From positions 124,001 to 188,000 of the forward strand of contig CANNFT010000013.1 in assembly GCA_947503895.1 (NCBI GenBank): DNA of 64,000 bases, given 5' to 3'. The position numbers and the translations under genes are program-made. Source of the DNA: an uncultured Saccharospirillaceae bacterium. GTDB lineage: Bacteria; Pseudomonadota; Gammaproteobacteria; Pseudomonadales; Oceanobacteraceae. Shown piece by piece: positions 18,538 through 28,286 of this stretch (its first letter is position 1; the number at the start of each line of letters is the position of its first letter). The notes under the pieces were generated by a model. That model saw only the letters and a program-made list of their open reading frames with translations, made no database searches and was not told the DNA's origin.

Positions 18538-19269
18538 GTCTTTCAAACACTCCCTGTTCAGACTTCTTGTCTTTGTGAGCCTGTTGGCAGGCGGCAGTGA
18601 ATTTACAGAGAATTTTTGCTTTAGACAAGTTGGAATTGACATTAACAGACAGTTGATTGCTCGTTCAATAAAAACACTAAAAGTTTTGAGGGTACTTCTA
18701 ATTATTCACTTTAAACTCTGGGCGACAGATCATTCAAAGTTCAAGGCGTGTTTTTGAAGGTCTAACGGGTTAGATCGAAAAAAACACAACAACGAAATTA
18801 GGATGGAATTCAGGCCCTTAGGGCAAGTGCTGTAGCACTTTATTGCGCTGTCAGGCTTCTTGAAAAAGACTCGTCATTTCGCTGCGAATCCTTCCTAGCA
18901 CTCAAGCACTACAGCCTCTTGCAGAGTCAATTTGAATTATCAGAAGTGTCCTTAAGTATCAATGAAAGCCCGATTAACACGTGTCAATTTTAATATCGGA
19001 ACAAAACCGCCGTAATTTATAGCGTTAAATTTTATCTTTAAATATTGGTTAGGTGGAAATGCTCACGCCCTTGAACGTAATTAACGCTTTTATTTATGCC
19101 GCTTAATAAAAGTTGAAATGTGCTGCGACATGTCGGCCTAAAGATCCACCTATTCTTAAATGAAGGTTTTGAAGTTTGGTTAGGAAAATGGTTTCGTGTG
19201 CAATGTGGGTCGTACTTAGTGCGATAAATCGGCCTAATGGTCGACACGTAGATAATATATTGCTCGCTT
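18538..19269. other. Intergenic region with dispersed-repeat fragment
   Basis: About 730 bases without a supportable gene. The stretch from about 18720 to 18955 has the look of a dispersed non-coding element: it begins GGGCGACAGATCATTCAAAG, contains the 14-mer shared with 10077, and holds a hairpin around AGTGCTGTAGCACTT near 18828-18842. I cannot assign a family. Confidence 0.4.
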
Positions 19270-20103
19270 CTAACGAATAAAAAATGCGACTGGCAATGTT
19301 ATGGAGAGCGTTTCTCCGCTCACTTCTTCAGGCGGCACCGGCAAGGGTTCTGCTCTTTTGACAAGCGCGACCACTTCTTTATCTAGTGAGGCAATTCCAC
19401 TGGAGCGATACAGTTTAACATCGGAGACATTACCTTCGCGGTCCATTGTAAAACTCACCCAAGGCACGCCTTGTTGTTTACGCAGGTGTGCGCTTCTTGG
19501 ATAGCGCTTGCGGCGTTCGAGGTGCGCATGTAACAGGCTTTGCCATGTGGCGCGAGCCTGAGAGTCTCGTTCGCTCACGGCGCCTTCCATTGGTGCTGAG
19601 GCCACTTCAGCTTCTTGGGCTTGAACGCTAACAGGAGCGCTACTTTCTTCAACGTATTTTTCGCCAGTACTGTCGCCTTCGACGTTTTCCTGTTGTGGCA
19701 TTTCCTCAGGCGTGGTTTCTTCTGGCTTGATTTCCTCGTGCTCTATTTTTTCCGCTTTCTCTTGGTTCTTAACGGCCACATCCGATTTTAGATTTTCAAG
19801 CGGCTCGACAATTGGAGCGACTTTTTCTGGTTGGGCTTGATTTCGTTTTTGTTGTGTCGGGGAGGATTTTTCTTGTTCTTCACCGATGGGCAGGTCACTG
19901 GTTTGCGAAATAGGCGCTGCCACCATGGCTATTTCAAATGCATGTGGGGCCGCTGCGGGAGGAAGTGACAACTGGGATTTTGGCTGCCAAACAAAAAACA
20001 ACGCAACGCCAACATGGAGCGCTAATGCACCCACAATGGCACCCATCCAAAATAGAGATTGGCGTAGCGACGAATCAGGAATTTGTCCGGCTAATAGACT
20101 CAT
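19270..20103 (-). CDS. tonB: TonB energy transducer
   Basis: This 277-residue protein has one N-terminal membrane anchor (about residues 17-37), a long Pro/Glu/Lys-rich periplasmic spacer (about 50-170), and the C-terminal TonB domain with the YPRSAHLRKQQG and GNVSDVKLYRSSG segments. It transmits proton-motive force from ExbB/ExbD to outer-membrane receptors. It is the last gene of exbB-exbD-tonB, ten bases after exbD. Next to Has-type receptors it may be a dedicated HasB-like TonB rather than the cell's general one. Confidence 0.93.
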   Translation of the reverse strand: MSLLAGQIPDSSLRQSLFWMGAIVGALALHVGVALFFVWQPKSQLSLPPAAAPHAFEIAMVAAPISQTSDLPIGEEQEKSSPTQQKRNQAQPEKVAPIVEPLENLKSDVAVKNQEKAEKIEHEEIKPEETTPEEMPQQENVEGDSTGEKYVEESSAPVSVQAQEAEVASAPMEGAVSERDSQARATWQSLLHAHLERRKRYPRSAHLRKQQGVPWVSFTMDREGNVSDVKLYRSSGIASLDKEVVALVKRAEPLPVPPEEVSGETLSITLPVAFFIR

Positions 20104-20113
20104 GAATTAGCGC

Positions 20114-20530
20114 CTATGGCTCCAGTCCGACCAGTGCGATTTTTTGATAACCCGATTTGGCAAGCCGATTCATGACTTTAATGACGTCGCCATAATCCAC
20201 TTCGCTGTCAGCCCGCAGTAAAAATCGCTGTTCTTTGTTGAACGCTTTCTCAGAAAGTTTATTGTTCAACGTCTCAATGCTAAATGTTTCGTCTTCACCT
20301 AAGGTGAGTGTTAAATCTTTTTGCAGAGTTAAAAAAAGCGGCTCGTCCTGTTGCGGTTGCTGGGCTGCATCGATGCTCGGTAAATTAACTGGCACGCTTA
20401 CCGTTGCGATGGGCGCGGCCACCATAAAAATAATTAACAGTACGAGCATCACGTCGATAAATGGTGTGACATTAATTTCGTGCTGTTCTGGCAAGACATC
20501 GCTGTCGCCGTTTTGCATGTTAAACGCCAT
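20114..20530 (-). CDS. exbD: ExbD biopolymer transport protein
   Basis: The 138-residue protein has the ExbD opening EINVTPFIDVMLVLLIIFMV, one membrane helix carrying the essential aspartate (FIDVML), then a small periplasmic domain ending YQKIALVGLEP. It forms the proton channel with ExbB. Its ATG overlaps the exbB stop by one base (TAATG), and tonB follows after ten bases. Confidence 0.95.
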   Translation of the reverse strand: MAFNMQNGDSDVLPEQHEINVTPFIDVMLVLLIIFMVAAPIATVSVPVNLPSIDAAQQPQQDEPLFLTLQKDLTLTLGEDETFSIETLNNKLSEKAFNKEQRFLLRADSEVDYGDVIKVMNRLAKSGYQKIALVGLEP

Positions 20531-21450
20531 TAGCTTGCTTCCCGAATAGGCACTGTCGCTTGAAAAGCGTGATTGGAAAGGGTTCTTGCATTGGGGTGTT
20601 GTCGATCTAAATCGCGGCTCACCAAAATCATTAATGCCGTCGAAATATCGGCAAGTTGCGAGCGGTAGCCGCCTATGACGCGAGCGAAATAGTTGTAAAT
20701 TATCACGGCGGGAATGGCGGCGACCAAACCTAAGGCCGTGGCTAACAAGGCTTCTGCAATGCCCGGAGCGACCACGGCTAAATTAGTGGTCTGTGTTTTG
20801 GCAATGCCAATGAAGCTATTCATGATGCCCCAAACCGTGCCGAATAATCCCACGAACGGCGCGACGGAACCCACGGTTGCGAGAATGCCTGTGCCCTGGT
20901 TTATACGAGCGGTAAGGGAGGCTTGAACTCTTTCCAAACGGGCGACGATCCGTTCTTTCAGTCCTTCGTCATAGACGGGTCCATTGAGCGAAAGAGTTAA
21001 TTCATGTTGTCCAGCTTCAATCAATAATACAGCGTCACCTTTTTGCGATTGGGTCAGCGTTGCACTTTGCGAAAACGATTCGGCATTGACTAGCTGAGTA
21101 AATAATTGTTTGGCTTGGCGACGAGAACGATGAAGTTGAACAAATTTAAAAATCCAAACAGCCCAAGTGACGACAGAGGCCAGCAACAAACCAATCATGA
21201 CAGACTTAACGACCATATCCGCCGCTTGGTACATGCCCCACGGCGATAAATCATGTTCACTGAGCGGGTTATTTTCAGGAGTGCTTGGCGTCGATGTTTC
21301 CGCTTCAACAGGATCTTGAGCCTCTGCATTAGCCTCAAGCGCAGAGATTGTGGCTTCAGAGGAAGCGGTATTTTGATCCAGTGCATACGCCGCGACAGGT
21401 GAAATTATCAGTGTGAGTAGGCACAAATACAGCGTGGCCCGAATATTCAT
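20530..21450 (-). CDS. exbB: ExbB proton channel protein
   Basis: The 306-residue product has a cleavable signal (ending AAYALDQ), an Ala/Glu-rich extension of about 45 residues and the MotA/TolQ/ExbB domain with three membrane helices. GSVAPFVGLFGTVWGIM is the family signature in the second helix region. This longer ExbB form with a signal is usual in pseudomonad-like lineages. It heads the exbB-exbD-tonB operon, with an ATCTCC-complement ribosome site, and is divergent from the first sigma factor. Confidence 0.94.
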   Translation of the reverse strand: MNIRATLYLCLLTLIISPVAAYALDQNTASSEATISALEANAEAQDPVEAETSTPSTPENNPLSEHDLSPWGMYQAADMVVKSVMIGLLLASVVTWAVWIFKFVQLHRSRRQAKQLFTQLVNAESFSQSATLTQSQKGDAVLLIEAGQHELTLSLNGPVYDEGLKERIVARLERVQASLTARINQGTGILATVGSVAPFVGLFGTVWGIMNSFIGIAKTQTTNLAVVAPGIAEALLATALGLVAAIPAVIIYNYFARVIGGYRSQLADISTALMILVSRDLDRQHPNARTLSNHAFQATVPIREAS

Positions 21451-21628
21451 AACCAGATCTCCTAGCTTATCAATCGGTGCAAAAACAAAGATTCAAGCTG
21501 CTAAAAATTTGCCGCCATCTATGGGTAGACGAATTAAATGAGTACTCCCTCAATGTCTTTTTGCTTTTGTGTGAGGGTTACAAACATGAACAAAATTTCA
21601 GCAATTATTTGTCCATTCTACTTCAAAT

Positions 21629-21647
21629 ACGAATGAATATCATTTAC
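21629..21647. promoter_or_regulatory. Candidate Fur box, exbB / sigma-1 intergenic region
   Basis: The 19 bases match the Fur consensus GATAATGATAATCATTATC at 12 positions by my count, and the central AATGAATATCATT is 11 of 13. It sits between the divergent exbB operon and the first sigma factor gene, so it could repress both. Confidence 0.5.
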
Positions 21648-21658
21648 TATCTCGCGCC

Positions 21659-22228
21659 TTGTCACTGATTAGTGAATTTAATTCAACAGAACAGCACACG
21701 GGGTCTCATGTTTTGGCCATCGGCACTCTATCGACTTTAGGGATTAACCAGCTTTATCAGGAACATCATGAATGGCTTGTACGCTGGATTGCGCGCCGCA
21801 CTCAGGGTGTGGATAACGCGCAAGATCTGGCGCACGACACGTTTATGCGCCTGTTAGATCGCCCTGCTCTGCCAGAAGGCATACTCAGCCCTCGTGCTTG
21901 GCTTGCGAAAGTCGCGGGCAACTTGGTGATTGATCAGGCCCGCCGCCAAGTGCTGGAAAATAATTATCTGGCGATGCTTGAATCCGTCCCCGATGCGGAG
22001 CACCCGTCGCCAGAACAGCAGATGGAATTGCTTGGAATTTTGGAGCAAATTGATCGGTTGCTCGATGGACTAAGACCTGTGGAGAAAACGGCGTTCCTCA
22101 TGGCGCGACTCGATGGCTTGGCCTATCGCGAAATCGCAGGGGAGCTCGGTGTGAGCTTGTCGTCCGTCGAAAAGTACATCGCAAAAGCCATGTTGAAATG
22201 TTACACGGCCACGTTTGGGGCAGTCTGA
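21659..22228 (+). CDS. FecI-type ECF sigma factor (module 1)
   Basis: The 189-residue sigma-70 family protein has region 2 (INQLYQEHHEWLVRWIARRT and AQDLAHDTFMRL) and region 4 (EKTAFLMARLDGLAYREIAG, then VSLSSVEKYI). This is the FecI/PvdS iron-starvation group. The start is unsure: TTG 21659 is the longest, but TTG 21713, with ACGGGG ten bases before it, would leave room for a promoter after the Fur box. Its stop lies four bases before the likely fecR start. It should direct RNA polymerase to the module-1 receptor when released by the anti-sigma. Confidence 0.9.
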   Translation: MSLISEFNSTEQHTGSHVLAIGTLSTLGINQLYQEHHEWLVRWIARRTQGVDNAQDLAHDTFMRLLDRPALPEGILSPRAWLAKVAGNLVIDQARRQVLENNYLAMLESVPDAEHPSPEQQMELLGILEQIDRLLDGLRPVEKTAFLMARLDGLAYREIAGELGVSLSSVEKYIAKAMLKCYTATFGAV

Positions 22229-22232
22229 TTCG

Positions 22233-23228
22233 ATGGAAAATCACGCTGAATTTTCGCCGCAAGATGCACCGCTTTACATTTCGGAAGCCGTGGTGGAACA
22301 AGCCATTCATTGGCGTATCCGATTAGAGTCTGGTGAGTTTCAAAGCTCAGATGTTCAAGCGTGTAAACAGTGGCGACAATCCGACCCGCTGCACGAACTT
22401 GCGTGGCAACGGTTGCAGCAGATGGAGTCGGCGCTTCACCGAGTGGCGGATCAAGGCTCCAGCGATATTGCTCACGCTGCATTGTTAAAAACCGACACGC
22501 ATTTTCAAAGTCTGTCCCGCCGCCAGGCACTGAGAAAACTTGGTGGAGCTGCGCTCAGTGTTGCCGCATTCAGCTGGATGGCACTTGATCAAGGCATGAT
22601 CCATCGGCTACAGGCTGACTTCTCCACAGGCAGCGTAATAAGTCATCAGGTGCTGCAAGATCAAAGCGACGTCTGGCTGAATCAAGAGAGCGCAATCGAA
22701 TTAGGCTTTACCCAAGACTCTCGTCAGGTGGCGTTAACACGAGGTGAAATTTGCTTAAGTACGGCCGATGAGGCTCGGCCCATGTGGATAAAAACACCGC
22801 ATACGCGTATGACCACTCAGTCCGCTCAAGTGTTTGTTCGCAATACACCGGACCACGCTCTGATTCAGGTGGCCAAAGGTCAGGCACAGATTACGCCTGA
22901 GTTTGCCGACGGCTCGTTCAATGCCCATGCGGGTCAGGCATTCCGCATCACGGAGAGTCACGTTCATGAGCTGGATAATCGAAGGTTTGATTACAGTGGC
23001 TGGATCGATGGCGTATTTTCTGTGCGTAATATGCCGCTCAAAGATTTTCTCGCCGAACTGTCGTCTTATCGTTCAGGCTTCATGCATTGCGATCCTGCGC
23101 TGGAAAACTATTTGGTTTCTGGTGTGTATCAGTTGCGCGATACAGATGTAATTCTGCAAACCGTGGCGCGTTCGGCGCGAGCTAAATTGAATTATCGCAC
23201 CCGCTGGTGGGCGGAGATTACGACGTAA
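22233..23228 (+). CDS. FecR-type anti-sigma factor / signal transducer (module 1)
   Basis: The 331-residue protein has a cytoplasmic N-terminal DUF4880 region (about residues 15-65) that binds the sigma factor, a membrane segment (about 105-125), the periplasmic FecR domain, and a C-terminal STN-like region (GVFSVRNMPLKDFLAELSSY) that contacts the receptor. Just before the membrane segment is SRRQALRK, a twin-arginine motif; E. coli FecR has been reported to need the Tat system. The ATG at 22233, with GGGG upstream, is preferred to an overlapping TTG at 22215. Confidence 0.9.
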   Translation: MENHAEFSPQDAPLYISEAVVEQAIHWRIRLESGEFQSSDVQACKQWRQSDPLHELAWQRLQQMESALHRVADQGSSDIAHAALLKTDTHFQSLSRRQALRKLGGAALSVAAFSWMALDQGMIHRLQADFSTGSVISHQVLQDQSDVWLNQESAIELGFTQDSRQVALTRGEICLSTADEARPMWIKTPHTRMTTQSAQVFVRNTPDHALIQVAKGQAQITPEFADGSFNAHAGQAFRITESHVHELDNRRFDYSGWIDGVFSVRNMPLKDFLAELSSYRSGFMHCDPALENYLVSGVYQLRDTDVILQTVARSARAKLNYRTRWWAEITT

Positions 23229-23320
23229 CGTTCCAGTGAAACCGCCTAAACACACAACTAAAACAAAACCAGAATACTGGTCAGAACAACGCTTCTCTCA
23301 AACTCTTATCTATCTCAATT

Positions 23321-23339
23321 AAAAATAATTCTCATTTAG
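23321..23339. promoter_or_regulatory. Candidate Fur box upstream of receptor 1
   Basis: Eleven of 19 positions match the Fur consensus, and the central AATAATTCTCATT matches 10 of 13. It lies about 65 bases before the receptor start, a normal place for a promoter-overlapping operator. Weaker than the site at 28533. Confidence 0.4.
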
Positions 23340-23404
23340 ATTACGGGTTTTCCGTTTTCGCTCGGCTTACTACATGAACTGCTAATTAAAGAGGAACCGG
23401 CCGC

Positions 23405-26116
23405 ATGCCGTTTTGCGCCGTAAGAAAAGTTTTCTACACATTCATAACGCTGGCGATGATGGCAGTGCTGTCATCTTCTATTCAGGCACAGGAAGCATCT
23501 CAAGTTGCCGTAACTGAGTTTAATTTACCGGCAGGCAAGTTAGGGGATGTGCTTAATCAGTATTCCAGACAGGCTGGCGTCACGCTGTCTTTCGAAGAGC
23601 GACTGGTGCAGAGCTACACCGTTCCGGCATTAATGGGCAATTACCGAGCGGAAGATGTGCTTTTTATTTTGCTTCAAGGTACCTCTCTGCTCGCCGTGCC
23701 GATCGGTGAAGGCGCATGGTTAATTCAAGATAAAGCCGAACAAGATTTAATGGTGCTCGACACCATTCAAGTGCAAGGCAGCGAAGGCGGTGAAAAAGAC
23801 CTGCCCTACCAAACAGCGGCCTCCGTTAATGTCATTACCCGCCAAGATATCGAACGTTTTCGTGGCACCAGTGTGGGCGATATTTTCCAAGGTACGCCCG
23901 GTGTGTTAGTCAGTGAAAACCGTAATTCTGGCGGCTTGGATGTCAATATTCGTGGCATGCAAGGCCAAGGGCGCGTGCCAGTTGTCATTGATGGCAGTCG
24001 CCAAGAAACCACGGTTTATCGAGGTTATTCAGGTGTTTCAAGTCGCAGTTATATCGACCCCGACCTGATCGGTTCCATGCGCATTGAAAAAGGTCCGGTG
24101 ATGTCTGCAGATGGCACCGGCGCCACGGGTGGCGTCGTAAACGTCAGCACATTACGCGCAGAAGACGTTGTTAAATCGGGGGCGCTTTCAGGATTGCGCG
24201 TTCGCGTGAGTGGCATCGGTAACAGTTCTGCCGCCCCCGAAGCCGGCACGACTGCTGGATACTATTTGCCGAGCAATACTTACAACTCGAATTGCCGCTT
24301 TGAATCCGTAGATTGCACGCCGGAGAAAACCAAACCCGATCGTTTCGCCCCCGAGCACGGTATGGATCGTCCCGGCATGCTGGAATTTGCAAGCTACGCA
24401 GCCAGTTTGGCAGGCGCTAAACGTTATGAGTGGGGCGATGTTGTGTTGGCGTATGCCAAGCGTGAGCAAGGCAATTATTACTCAGGCACCAATGGTGATT
24501 CGGCTGGTGTAAATATTAAGGACACCACTGATGAAGGTTTTTATCTAAAGACCGAGTATGAACGTGACGGGGCGTCTCCTTTTCGTGGTGGCGAACGCAT
24601 TCCCAATACCAATTTTTCCAGCGAATCCTGGCTGCTAAAAAGCGTCGCTGTATTACCCGACGATCAAAACTTGGAATTGAGTTATATCCGCTATGGCAGT
24701 GCGTATGGCGAAATGATGCCATCGCAAATCAAAAGTTTTGGGTCTCCCAAGCAATGGTTTGATAGCGAAGTACTCAATCATACCTACACCTCACGTTATC
24801 GCTGGCAGCCTGTTGAATATGATTGGGCCGATGTGCGTTTCAATATTTGGCATACAAATGCTCAAACCGATCTGAATACGCCAGCAGCCGGCTCTGATGA
24901 TCAAGACGACAACATTCATCGTATAGACGATTATCAACGCTGGGGGACAGACATCACCAATACCATGCGTTTCTACCCAAAGGGAGAATTGCAATGGGAT
25001 TACGGTTTGGCTGGCCAGTGGGAGGAAATGGATTCCGACACGCCCGGTATCACTCGTAACGACAGTTTTTATGGTGGTTCCCGTAGCGGCTGGCGGAAAG
25101 AATACAGCGCGTTTACGGCAATAAGCTGGCAGCCTTGGACGCAATGGAAATTCGAAGCGGGTATTCGCCACACGCGTTTTTCATCGAAAGATAATAACCC
25201 CCTGCCGTTAGATGATAGTGATCCGGCTTGTGTGCCAGATGAAAATGGCAACTGTTTGCCTGTGCGGTACAAAAATAATCACGCGGGCAACGCCCCTATT
25301 TTTTCCGTGACCTATGAACCCGTGACGGGTTTACAACTTTATTATCGACACGCAGAAGCCCTGCGTATGCCGAGCTTATTTGAAAACACGTCTGGCTTTT
25401 CGGTGAGTCCAGCGTTAGATATTCCACTTAATCCAGAGCACGCCACGAATAAAGAACTAGGCATTAATTATCTCAATGCTGAGGTTCTGGGTACCCATCA
25501 TCAGTTGCGCGCTAAGCTCGCGTATTTTCGAAACCATATCACCGGTTACATCACCCGCACGCATAAAAATACGTGGGAGCAGGAACTGGACGGAATGGCG
25601 AATCTTTTTCGCATTCGAAATATCGACAGTCTTGATTTGCATGGCTGGGAATTAAACCTGGGATACGACGCGCGCTGGTGGATTTGGGAATTTAGTGGCA
25701 CCCGCTATACCCACATCGAAGTGTGCAATGTTGCCAGTGGCGTGCGTGATTTCTGTAATGACTGGGGGCTTAAAGACAGCTACATCAACAACATGGTGCC
25801 ACCCACCTGGCATGTGAGTTCGCACTTTGGCCTGCGTCTTTTACAAGAAAAATTACACATGGGTATTCGCGCAACCATCGTGGGTGAGCGAAACAAAGAA
25901 TCTAAATACGGCACTGGCGCTGACTGGATTCAGGTCGTTGATTGGCACAGTTACCGCGTATGGGATTTTTACACAGAGTACAAAATTGATGACAGCCTGT
26001 CGGTGGATTTCACCATCGACAATATTACCGACAAATATTATCTCGATGCGCTCAGTCTTGGATTGGTGCCCGCGCCGGGTCGCACCGCCAAGCTCAGTCT
26101 GACTGCTCAATTTTAA
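23405..26116 (+). CDS. TonB-dependent transducing receptor 1 (heme/hemoglobin-receptor type)
   Basis: This 903-residue outer-membrane receptor has a signal peptide (ending SIQAQEA), an STN signalling domain (about 37-115, FNLPAGKLGDVLNQYSRQAG), a TonB box region near VLDTIQVQG, a plug (about 135-260 with VNIRGMQGQGRVPVVIDGSR) and a 22-strand barrel ending in aromatic F. A FRAP-like segment (EALRMPSLFE) and NPNL-like LNPEHATNKELG are present, but no histidine lies between them as it does in classical heme receptors. GAGGAA precedes the ATG. Preceded by its own sigma/anti-sigma pair and followed by a lipoprotein. Confidence 0.88.
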   Translation: MPFCAVRKVFYTFITLAMMAVLSSSIQAQEASQVAVTEFNLPAGKLGDVLNQYSRQAGVTLSFEERLVQSYTVPALMGNYRAEDVLFILLQGTSLLAVPIGEGAWLIQDKAEQDLMVLDTIQVQGSEGGEKDLPYQTAASVNVITRQDIERFRGTSVGDIFQGTPGVLVSENRNSGGLDVNIRGMQGQGRVPVVIDGSRQETTVYRGYSGVSSRSYIDPDLIGSMRIEKGPVMSADGTGATGGVVNVSTLRAEDVVKSGALSGLRVRVSGIGNSSAAPEAGTTAGYYLPSNTYNSNCRFESVDCTPEKTKPDRFAPEHGMDRPGMLEFASYAASLAGAKRYEWGDVVLAYAKREQGNYYSGTNGDSAGVNIKDTTDEGFYLKTEYERDGASPFRGGERIPNTNFSSESWLLKSVAVLPDDQNLELSYIRYGSAYGEMMPSQIKSFGSPKQWFDSEVLNHTYTSRYRWQPVEYDWADVRFNIWHTNAQTDLNTPAAGSDDQDDNIHRIDDYQRWGTDITNTMRFYPKGELQWDYGLAGQWEEMDSDTPGITRNDSFYGGSRSGWRKEYSAFTAISWQPWTQWKFEAGIRHTRFSSKDNNPLPLDDSDPACVPDENGNCLPVRYKNNHAGNAPIFSVTYEPVTGLQLYYRHAEALRMPSLFENTSGFSVSPALDIPLNPEHATNKELGINYLNAEVLGTHHQLRAKLAYFRNHITGYITRTHKNTWEQELDGMANLFRIRNIDSLDLHGWELNLGYDARWWIWEFSGTRYTHIEVCNVASGVRDFCNDWGLKDSYINNMVPPTWHVSSHFGLRLLQEKLHMGIRATIVGERNKESKYGTGADWIQVVDWHSYRVWDFYTEYKIDDSLSVDFTIDNITDKYYLDALSLGLVPAPGRTAKLSLTAQF

Positions 26117-26154
26117 TGATTCATTTCTATGATCCCACTGATGGAGAACCACTT

Positions 26155-28275
26155 ATGAATAAAACTTATGGCCTGTTGGCCACATTGGGGATTTCGTTAA
26201 TCTTAACGGCTTGCGGTGGAGGCAGTTCGAACGGAAGTGATGCCGACGAAAAATTGGTTGCTGTTACCCAGACAGAACGAAGCGCTTTATTAGGAACTGA
26301 CGTAGTTGAATTAAGTGCTCGTAATAGCCAATTTCCTAGCAGCAACTCAAGCACACCGACCTATAACTGGTCGTTAAATGAAAAACCCGCCGAAAGTGCA
26401 GGCTATTTAACCGATAAAGACAAAGAAACTGCCAAGCTGCACGTAGACGTGGTCGGTGAATACAAACTTCAGCTTGTGGTGGGTTACGACAACGAAACCA
26501 GTGAACCTGTTGATGTTGTAGTGACGGTCCGCGAGGAAAATGAAGCTCCCATCGCCAGTGTCGAAGATATTACTATTGAGCTCGGTCAGCAGGTTGTATT
26601 GGATGGCAGCGCAAGTTCCGACCCAGAAGGCGAGACACTTCAGTACCGTTGGAAATGGGCGTTTTCCGCAGTTAAACCCAGTGGTGTCCCCATCCCTGAA
26701 TTGTCTGGTACGAATACATCCATTTTGACATTTACTCCTCAAGCGGTCGCGACGTACAACCTCATCTTTTTCGTATTCGATGGAGAGCGAATCAGTGAAG
26801 AAAAAGAAGTTACGGTCACCGTGGAAAAACCAGCTAATGCGGAAACGAACGCAGGACCTGTCGGAGAATTAATCGCAACTGGTTATTACCCTTCTTACAG
26901 CATTGGTGAACAAGAACTGGGCCTGCGCGCTGAATTTAATTTTGAAGGTTACGACCCAGAAGGGGATGCGCTACAAATAGTGGAAGTCGCCCTGACGGAA
27001 AAGCCTGCTGAAAGCACAGCAGAATTAGTGGATATTGGTTCATGGAAACCACTCGGTAAAAAAATTCAAAAGCTTGATGTTGTCGGTACCTATCGTGTTC
27101 GAATGACACTCACCGACGGTACAAATCAAATTACGCGCGAAGCTAAAATGGAAGCCAAAATCGGTAACGTAAACGGACAACCTTCTACACGCAGTGTCGA
27201 TGCGGTTGCTAAATCGGTCATCGTTGGTAATGCATTAATATTTGATGCCTCCAGTAAAGACCCCAACAATGATGAAATGACATTTATGTGGGAGTTAGTG
27301 GATAAACCTGATGACAGTAATGCTTCTATTGAGCCAGTAATTGAATCCGAAAGTGGTGAATATCGTCGTGCTAAAGTCGTGACCGATGTACCGGGTTCGT
27401 ATACAGCGCGTTTAATGGTTCGAGATGACCGTGGGTTGTATGCTAAAACCTATTCTGAAGGTACCGGCTTTGCGAAAATATTTAATTCTGCACCTGAAAT
27501 TCGTTCTGTCGTCTGGGCGCGCAATTGGAGTCGTTTAGCCGTTGGTGAAGACTATTTCCAAATTTTACCTTGCATGTCTTTACTGCATCGTCCCGTTCTC
27601 ATCGATGCTGATGGCGATGAAGTGGCGTATCACGAAGAATTGACGTCTGCTCCAGACGGTGGCGAATTTACCAGTTACCCAGACGAAGCAGACTGCCCGG
27701 ATGCTCGCGGCACAGTATTTAGCAAACCAGGCCAATACGTTTTCACTTATTACGCCACCGATTTAATTGATGATGCGCCAAACTACGAGTTTGTCGTTAA
27801 TGTAGACCCTTTCGAAGAAGCCAAAGGCGTTCGCCTGCGTAGTATTAACTCTGACAACGAAAGTCTGTGGCACCCAATGCCATACGAAAATATTCCACCG
27901 TATGCGACCGATTTTGCTGCTAGCATTAATCCGTTTGAAGAAGAATATGTGCAATGGTCTCTGACTGCGGCAGATACCGATTACACCATCGAAAACTTAA
28001 CGGTGAAACACATTAATGGTGATGTCGCGACGTTGCAACCGCGTTTAGAAGGTTTGAGTGAAGGCCTTGTGATCGCGAAAGGAGAATCTATAGATTTCAA
28101 AACCATTACACCGGCCATTCCTTGTGTACGCACAGGCGACCGTAGTGAAGGTTTCCACTACTCATTTAATCTTAAAGAAATTCCAGAACTGACGTTTACA
28201 TATGAAGTTTGGCAAACGGCTAGCGATGGTATGTTCAGTAAGTGGGAAGAATGCGAGCCAGGTCAGCTTGACTAG
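26155..28275 (+). CDS. Lipoprotein with PKD/Ig-like repeats, partner of receptor 1
   Basis: The 706-residue protein starts at 26155 (GGAG upstream), with signal LLATLGISLILTACGGG giving a clear lipobox LTAC. The mature part holds about four PKD/cadherin-like beta-sandwich modules: motifs such as DPEGETLQYRW, DPEGDALQIVE and DPNNDEMTFMWEL repeat, each followed by a GxYxxxLxVxD strand. A more divergent C-terminal 200 residues contain several cysteines. It starts 38 bases after the receptor stop, so it is co-expressed. I infer a surface or periplasmic ligand-binding accessory to receptor 1; the ligand is unknown. Confidence 0.75.
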   Translation: MNKTYGLLATLGISLILTACGGGSSNGSDADEKLVAVTQTERSALLGTDVVELSARNSQFPSSNSSTPTYNWSLNEKPAESAGYLTDKDKETAKLHVDVVGEYKLQLVVGYDNETSEPVDVVVTVREENEAPIASVEDITIELGQQVVLDGSASSDPEGETLQYRWKWAFSAVKPSGVPIPELSGTNTSILTFTPQAVATYNLIFFVFDGERISEEKEVTVTVEKPANAETNAGPVGELIATGYYPSYSIGEQELGLRAEFNFEGYDPEGDALQIVEVALTEKPAESTAELVDIGSWKPLGKKIQKLDVVGTYRVRMTLTDGTNQITREAKMEAKIGNVNGQPSTRSVDAVAKSVIVGNALIFDASSKDPNNDEMTFMWELVDKPDDSNASIEPVIESESGEYRRAKVVTDVPGSYTARLMVRDDRGLYAKTYSEGTGFAKIFNSAPEIRSVVWARNWSRLAVGEDYFQILPCMSLLHRPVLIDADGDEVAYHEELTSAPDGGEFTSYPDEADCPDARGTVFSKPGQYVFTYYATDLIDDAPNYEFVVNVDPFEEAKGVRLRSINSDNESLWHPMPYENIPPYATDFAASINPFEEEYVQWSLTAADTDYTIENLTVKHINGDVATLQPRLEGLSEGLVIAKGESIDFKTITPAIPCVRTGDRSEGFHYSFNLKEIPELTFTYEVWQTASDGMFSKWEECEPGQLD

Positions 28276-28286
28276 TACTTAATAAA

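Noticed and set aside
18720..18955. Insertion sequence remnant
   Set aside because: No transposase fragment, terminal inverted repeat or target duplication is visible.
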